Source: Polaromonas sp. (GTDB lineage: Bacteria > Pseudomonadota > Gammaproteobacteria > Burkholderiales > Burkholderiaceae_C). From it: DNA of 8,617 bases. The stretch covers positions 1 through 8,617 of the forward strand of contig JANYFF010000200.1 in the NCBI GenBank assembly GCA_025362825.1. The letters run 5' to 3'. This document shows, in pieces, positions 5,099-8,617 of the stretch; the first letter of the stretch is position 1; every line of letters begins with the position of its first letter. Position numbers and translations under genes: made by a program. Under the pieces are notes generated by a model that was not told where the DNA came from, ran no database searches, and saw only the letters and a list, made by a program, of their open reading frames with translations.

Positions 5099-6385
5099 AT
5101 GTTCATTCCCTTTCCTTTTGGTCGGACTGCCGCTGCAGCCCTGTTGATGGCCATGGCGTGCGCGTCATGGGCCGCTGATCCTTTGACCCTGATTGAGGCG
5201 CAGCGAATTGCCGTCGGCCGTTCTCAGCAACTGGTCGCCCAAGATGCGCTTACGACCGCTGCACGCGAACAGGCGGTGGCTGCTGGTCAACTGCCTGACC
5301 CAGTACTCAAGCTTGGCATCGACAATTTGCCGGCCAATGGCCCCGACCGCTTCAGCCTCACACGTGACTTCATGACAATGCGCCGCGTTGGCGTCATGCA
5401 GGAGATTTCGCGTGCCGAAAAGCGCCAGCTCAGGACGGAAAAGCTTGAACGCGACGCCGACCGCGTGCAGGCGCAGCGGCAATTGACGCTGGCTAATGTG
5501 CAGCGCGATACCGCGCTGGCCTGGCTGGACCGGTATTACGCCCAAGCCCAGCGGGAACTATTACAACAACAGGTTGAGGAAACCCAGTTGCAGGTTCAAG
5601 CCGCCGACAGTGCATTTCGTACGAGCCGGGGGAGCCAGGCTGATGTGTTCGCAGCCCGCGCCGCAGTTATTACTTTGCAAGACCGCCTCAGCCAAATTGA
5701 TCGCCAGTCCCGAAGTGCTACTTTGATGCTGGCACGTTGGGTGGGCGCTTCCGCTGCCGAAAGACCCACGTCCGGATCACCGCCATGGCAAACCACGCCG
5801 CTGCAAGGTGATATTTCGACTGACCACCTTAAGCGACATCCCGACCTGCTGGCAATAAGTGCCGAGATTGATGCGGCGGAAACAGAAGCTCGACTGGCTC
5901 AGGCTAACAAGAAGTCCGATATCAGCATAGAAGCAAGCTACGCGCAGCGCGGTCCGGCGTTCTCCAACATGCTGTCGATTGGCGTATCGATTCCCCTGCA
6001 GTGGGACCAAAAAAATCGTCAAGACCGTGAGCTGGGCGCCAAGTTGGCCATGGTTGATGAAGCCAAGGCAAGATACGAGGACATGCTGCGCAACCATGAA
6101 GCAGAGATTCGGGTCTGGTTGAACGACTGGCAAACAGGCAAAGAGCGGGTGGTCCGATACCGTGAGGAGCTAATCCCAATTGCCCGACAACGTACCGAAG
6201 CCGCGCTCACCGCTTATCGCATCGGTAAAAGCGACCTGGCCGCCGGGCTGTTAGCCCGGCGCGACGAAATCGACGTGCGCATGCAGGCCCTCACTCTGGA
6301 GATGGAAACGGCTCGCTCCTGGGCGCAAATCAACTTCCTCATACCCGATCAACACATTTCGGCCGTCGCCAAGGATCAACCATGA
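5099..6385 (+). CDS. cusC: CusC/SilC-type outer-membrane factor of the Cus efflux system
   Basis: This 428-residue TolC-family protein forms the outer-membrane channel for the pump encoded next to it. The signal peptide (FIPFPFGRT, then AAAALLMAMACASWA) is probably cut near SWA-AD; the Cys in this region lacks a proper lipobox, so unlike E. coli CusC it is probably not a lipoprotein. Family features are the opening LTLIEAQRIAVGRSQQL, the long helical regions rich in Gln/Ala/Arg, and the second-repeat strand SIGVSIPLQWDQKNRQDREL. ATG at 5099 was chosen because GGAGG lies four bases upstream; an in-frame TTG at 5081 is less likely. The stop overlaps the adaptor start (ATGA). It differs clearly from the outer-membrane factor at 2204-3604, so the two are not a recent duplication. 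cusC is used by position and partner; CzcC-like would be an equally fair family name. Confidence 0.9.
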   Translation: MFIPFPFGRTAAAALLMAMACASWAADPLTLIEAQRIAVGRSQQLVAQDALTTAAREQAVAAGQLPDPVLKLGIDNLPANGPDRFSLTRDFMTMRRVGVMQEISRAEKRQLRTEKLERDADRVQAQRQLTLANVQRDTALAWLDRYYAQAQRELLQQQVEETQLQVQAADSAFRTSRGSQADVFAARAAVITLQDRLSQIDRQSRSATLMLARWVGASAAERPTSGSPPWQTTPLQGDISTDHLKRHPDLLAISAEIDAAETEARLAQANKKSDISIEASYAQRGPAFSNMLSIGVSIPLQWDQKNRQDRELGAKLAMVDEAKARYEDMLRNHEAEIRVWLNDWQTGKERVVRYREELIPIARQRTEAALTAYRIGKSDLAAGLLARRDEIDVRMQALTLEMETARSWAQINFLIPDQHISAVAKDQP

Positions 6386-8016
6386 ACAAAAAATATCTTA
6401 TTTCAGTGCTGCTTGCTGCGGGAGTGTTGGTTGCTGCAGGCTACGGTCTGTATGCCTTGGGTGCTAAACGGGCTGGATCCATGCCGGCTACCGCAGTCAA
6501 TGCACCAGCCACCTCTGGCAGCAGCCCGAGCGCCACTCCAGCCGCAGGTCCTCAGAGTGTTGCTGAAGGAGAAGATGCGACCCGTCGGCATATCAGTGCA
6601 GGGCTGAAGGCGGGCGATATGGATCCGGTGACTGGCAGCAAAATCCTTTACTACCACGACCCCATGGTTCCCGCCAGCAAGTTCGACAAACCTGCCAAGT
6701 CTCCCTTTATGGACATGATGCTGGTGCCGGTCTATGCTGAAGGCGAAGCCGATCAGGGTAAGGTTACCGTGAGCCCACGTATCCAGCAAAACCTGGGCGT
6801 GCGCACCGCAGTGGTCACCGAAGGCACGCTCTCGCCGCAGGTTTCCGCCGTCGGCAGCATTGCTTACAACGAGCGCGATCAGGCGACCGTTCAGGCCCGC
6901 GCTACAGGATTTGTTGAGCGCCTTCATGTGCGCGCCACACTCGATCGAGTTTCAAAGGGACAGCCGCTGGTGGATCTCTATGTTCCTGAATGGGTCGCAG
7001 CGCAGGAAGAGTTTTTAGCTGTCAAGCGTATGCAAGGCAAAGACCTTGCTTCGTTGGTGGATGGCGCAAGGCAACGCATGCGTCAGGCGGGTATGAGCGA
7101 TGAACAAATTCGCCAGGTGGAGTCAAGCGGCAAGACGCAGGCCCGCATCACCATTACGGCACCGCTGGGCGGCGTGGTGGTAGAACTCATGGCCCGTGAG
7201 GGCATGACGGTAATGGCTGGTGCGACATTGTTTCGCATCAATGGCCTGTCCACGGTTTGGGCGAATGCCGAGGTGCCAGAAAGCCAGGCTGCCCTGGTAC
7301 GTCCAGGCGCAAAGGTCCAAGCGCGCAGCCCAGCTGCCCCCGGCATCACCTTCGATGGCAAAGTCCAAGCCATTTTGCCGGAGGTAAATTCAGCAACGCG
7401 CACCCTGAAAGCCCGGCTTGAGCTGGCCAACCCTGGCGCGCGCCTTGTACCCGGCATGTTTGTATCCATGCAATTCATGGACATGCGCGCTGAAAAGTCT
7501 CTACTGGTTCCCACTGAAGCGGTTATTCAGACAGGCAAGCGAACAGTCGTGATGCTGGCAGAAGAAAACGGACGCTTTCGGCCGGTTGACGTTCAAGCCG
7601 GTATTGAGACCGGCGGGCAGACTGAAATCAAGCAAGGCCTACAGGCTGGCCAACGGGTAGTTGTGTCTTCTCAATTTCTGATCGATTCCGAAGCCAGCCT
7701 GAAAGGCGTGGAGAGCCGGCTCAACGAAGTACCCAAATCTGCTGCAGCAAATACCGCTCCCCGACATGAAGGCCAGGGCAAGATTGTTGCCATTAACAAA
7801 GAGGCCATCACCTTGTCGCACGGGGCCATTCCCACGCTGAAGTGGGGCCCTATGTCCATGGACTTCAAAACACTCCCGCCTAAAGATTTGCCCCGCAATC
7901 TTGAGCCCGGTGATCAGGTGACCTTTGAGTTCTATATGGATGCCGAAGGCTTGCCCCAATTAACCCGAATCTCTCCGATGAGCTCGGCGCAGCCTGTAGC
8001 GGGGGTTAAAAAGTGA
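6382..8016 (+). CDS. cusB: CusB/SilB-type periplasmic adaptor with C-terminal CusF domain
   Basis: The 544-residue protein links the RND pump to the outer-membrane channel. It has an N-terminal hydrophobic anchor or signal (5-28) and an Ala/Pro/Ser linker (32-60). Next comes a heavy-metal-binding segment (about 88-118) with YYHDPM and PFMDMM; Met95, Met110 and Met112 match the Cu(I)/Ag(I) Met positions of E. coli CusB. The barrel-sandwich/lipoyl and helical hairpin region covers about 155-290, with beta-barrel and membrane-proximal domains to about 440. Residues 463-535 form a CusF-like domain: ITLSHGAIPTLKWGPMSM keeps His480, Trp488, Met491 and Met493, the four CusF ligand positions. E. coli CusB is about 407 residues, so the extra length is explained by the linker and the CusF fusion, as known in SilB of Cupriavidus. 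AAGGA precedes the ATG, which overlaps the cusC stop. Confidence 0.95.
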   Translation: MNKKYLISVLLAAGVLVAAGYGLYALGAKRAGSMPATAVNAPATSGSSPSATPAAGPQSVAEGEDATRRHISAGLKAGDMDPVTGSKILYYHDPMVPASKFDKPAKSPFMDMMLVPVYAEGEADQGKVTVSPRIQQNLGVRTAVVTEGTLSPQVSAVGSIAYNERDQATVQARATGFVERLHVRATLDRVSKGQPLVDLYVPEWVAAQEEFLAVKRMQGKDLASLVDGARQRMRQAGMSDEQIRQVESSGKTQARITITAPLGGVVVELMAREGMTVMAGATLFRINGLSTVWANAEVPESQAALVRPGAKVQARSPAAPGITFDGKVQAILPEVNSATRTLKARLELANPGARLVPGMFVSMQFMDMRAEKSLLVPTEAVIQTGKRTVVMLAEENGRFRPVDVQAGIETGGQTEIKQGLQAGQRVVVSSQFLIDSEASLKGVESRLNEVPKSAAANTAPRHEGQGKIVAINKEAITLSHGAIPTLKWGPMSMDFKTLPPKDLPRNLEPGDQVTFEFYMDAEGLPQLTRISPMSSAQPVAGVKK

Positions 8017-8617
8017 TCGCCGCCCTAATTCGCTGGTCTATAGGCAACCGTTTTTTGGTGCTTCTTGCAACGTTGATGGTAGGTGCCTGGGGCGTGTATT
8101 CGGTCATGCGCACATCGCTGGATGCTTTGCCTGACCTGTCTGACGTGCAGGTCATCATCCGCACCACTTACCCCGGACAGGCACCGCGTATTGTTGAGAA
8201 CCAAGTGACCTACCCCCTGACGACAACCATGCTGTCGGTACCTGGTGCCAAAACGGTAAGGGGTTACTCCTTCTTCGGTGACTCTTTCGTCTATGTGCTG
8301 TTTGAAGATGGCACCGACCTGTACTGGGCACGCTCCCGCGTGCTTGAGTACCTGAATCAAGTGCAATCCAAGTTGCCTGCTGCTGCGAAAGCCTCACTTG
8401 GGCCAGACGCTACAGGCGTGGGCTGGATTTATCAATATTCGTTGATAGACCGGAGTGGCACGCAAGATGCTGGTCAACTCCGTGCGTTACAGGACTGGTT
8501 CCTCAAATACGAACTCAAGACAGTTCCCAATGTGGCAGAAGTCGCTTCGATTGGCGGCATGGTCAGGCAGTACCAGATCGTGCTTGACCCTGAAAAGCTT
8601 GCCGCCTATTCCATCCC
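8013..8617 (+). CDS. cusA: CusA/SilA Cu(I)/Ag(I) RND efflux pump, 5' part only
   Basis: The first 201 codons of an expected protein of about 1,040 residues are present, and the frame is open to the window edge. It starts with GTG at 8013, overlapping the cusB stop (GTGA), with GGGGG seven bases upstream; translation gives MIAALIRWSIGNRFLVLLAT, the first membrane helix. The periplasmic porter start is very close to E. coli CusA: DALPDLSDVQVII, YPGQAPRIVENQVTYPL, TTMLSVPGAKTVRGYSFFGD, WARSRVLEYLNQVQ and GPDATGVGWIYQYSL. These distinguish the monovalent-cation (Cu/Ag) pumps from CzcA-type Zn/Co/Cd pumps. It uses proton motive force to extrude metal taken mainly from the periplasm through CusB/CusF to the outside. 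The Met residues of the pump's metal path lie beyond the window, so they cannot be checked. cusA and silA cannot be separated here. Confidence 0.96.
   Translation, partial: MIAALIRWSIGNRFLVLLATLMVGAWGVYSVMRTSLDALPDLSDVQVIIRTTYPGQAPRIVENQVTYPLTTTMLSVPGAKTVRGYSFFGDSFVYVLFEDGTDLYWARSRVLEYLNQVQSKLPAAAKASLGPDATGVGWIYQYSLIDRSGTQDAGQLRALQDWFLKYELKTVPNVAEVASIGGMVRQYQIVLDPEKLAAYSI

Noticed and set aside
5777..6210. Several minus-strand reading frames within cusC
   Set aside because: They are antisense to a gene with clear outer-membrane-factor features and have no supporting motif or start signal.
1..8617. CRISPR array, tRNA/rRNA, insertion sequence or attachment site
   Set aside because: No regular repeats, tRNA-like folds, transposase frames or terminal inverted repeats were seen on either strand.

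Overview
This window is a copper/silver resistance locus, with two metal-handling operons that run away from each other. The dense gene packing, the GC-rich codon use and the near-identity of the RND gene to E. coli CusA over long stretches suggest a proteobacterium. The style of the small secreted proteins and of the multicopper oxidase operon suggests Burkholderiales/Comamonadaceae-like Betaproteobacteria; this taxonomic call is inference. Such loci often lie on genomic islands or plasmids, but no transposase, integrase, tRNA, repeat array or attachment site is visible here.

Left arm (minus strand, read from about 4454 down to 1): a small secreted Cys/His/Met-rich protein (4041-4454); a 119-bp gap with a 20-bp palindrome and a short GC hairpin; then a tightly packed set of five genes. 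These are a 106-residue secreted protein of unknown function (3601-3921), a TolC-type outer-membrane lipoprotein (2204-3604, ATGA overlap), a Tat-exported multicopper oxidase with two rather than three cupredoxin domains (725-2149), a blue-copper cupredoxin with a His-rich tail (178-690), and the start of a DUF411/CopG-like CGCC protein that overlaps the cupredoxin gene and leaves the window at base 1. All have export signals, so this arm looks like a periplasmic and outer-membrane module that oxidises, binds and perhaps expels copper.

Right arm (plus strand, 4625 to 8617): a second small secreted Cys-rich protein (4625-5023), then a Cus/Sil-type tripartite efflux system: an outer-membrane factor (5099-6385), a periplasmic adaptor fused to a C-terminal CusF-like metallochaperone domain (6382-8016), and the RND pump CusA/SilA (8013 onward, cut by the window edge). 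The last three genes are joined by 4-bp ATGA/GTGA overlaps, which points to translational coupling and one transcript. The CusA part is strongly diagnostic of the monovalent-cation Cu(I)/Ag(I) branch.

Between the arms is a 170-bp divergent promoter region (4455-4624). No regulator gene (CopRS/CusRS, CueR) and no P1B ATPase lies in the window; both could lie just outside. The less-explained parts are the two small Cys-rich leader proteins facing each other, the 106-residue protein, the outer-membrane factor without an RND partner in its own operon, the short MCO architecture, and a 10-mer (TTTCATGACG) shared between the internal gap and the divergent promoter region.
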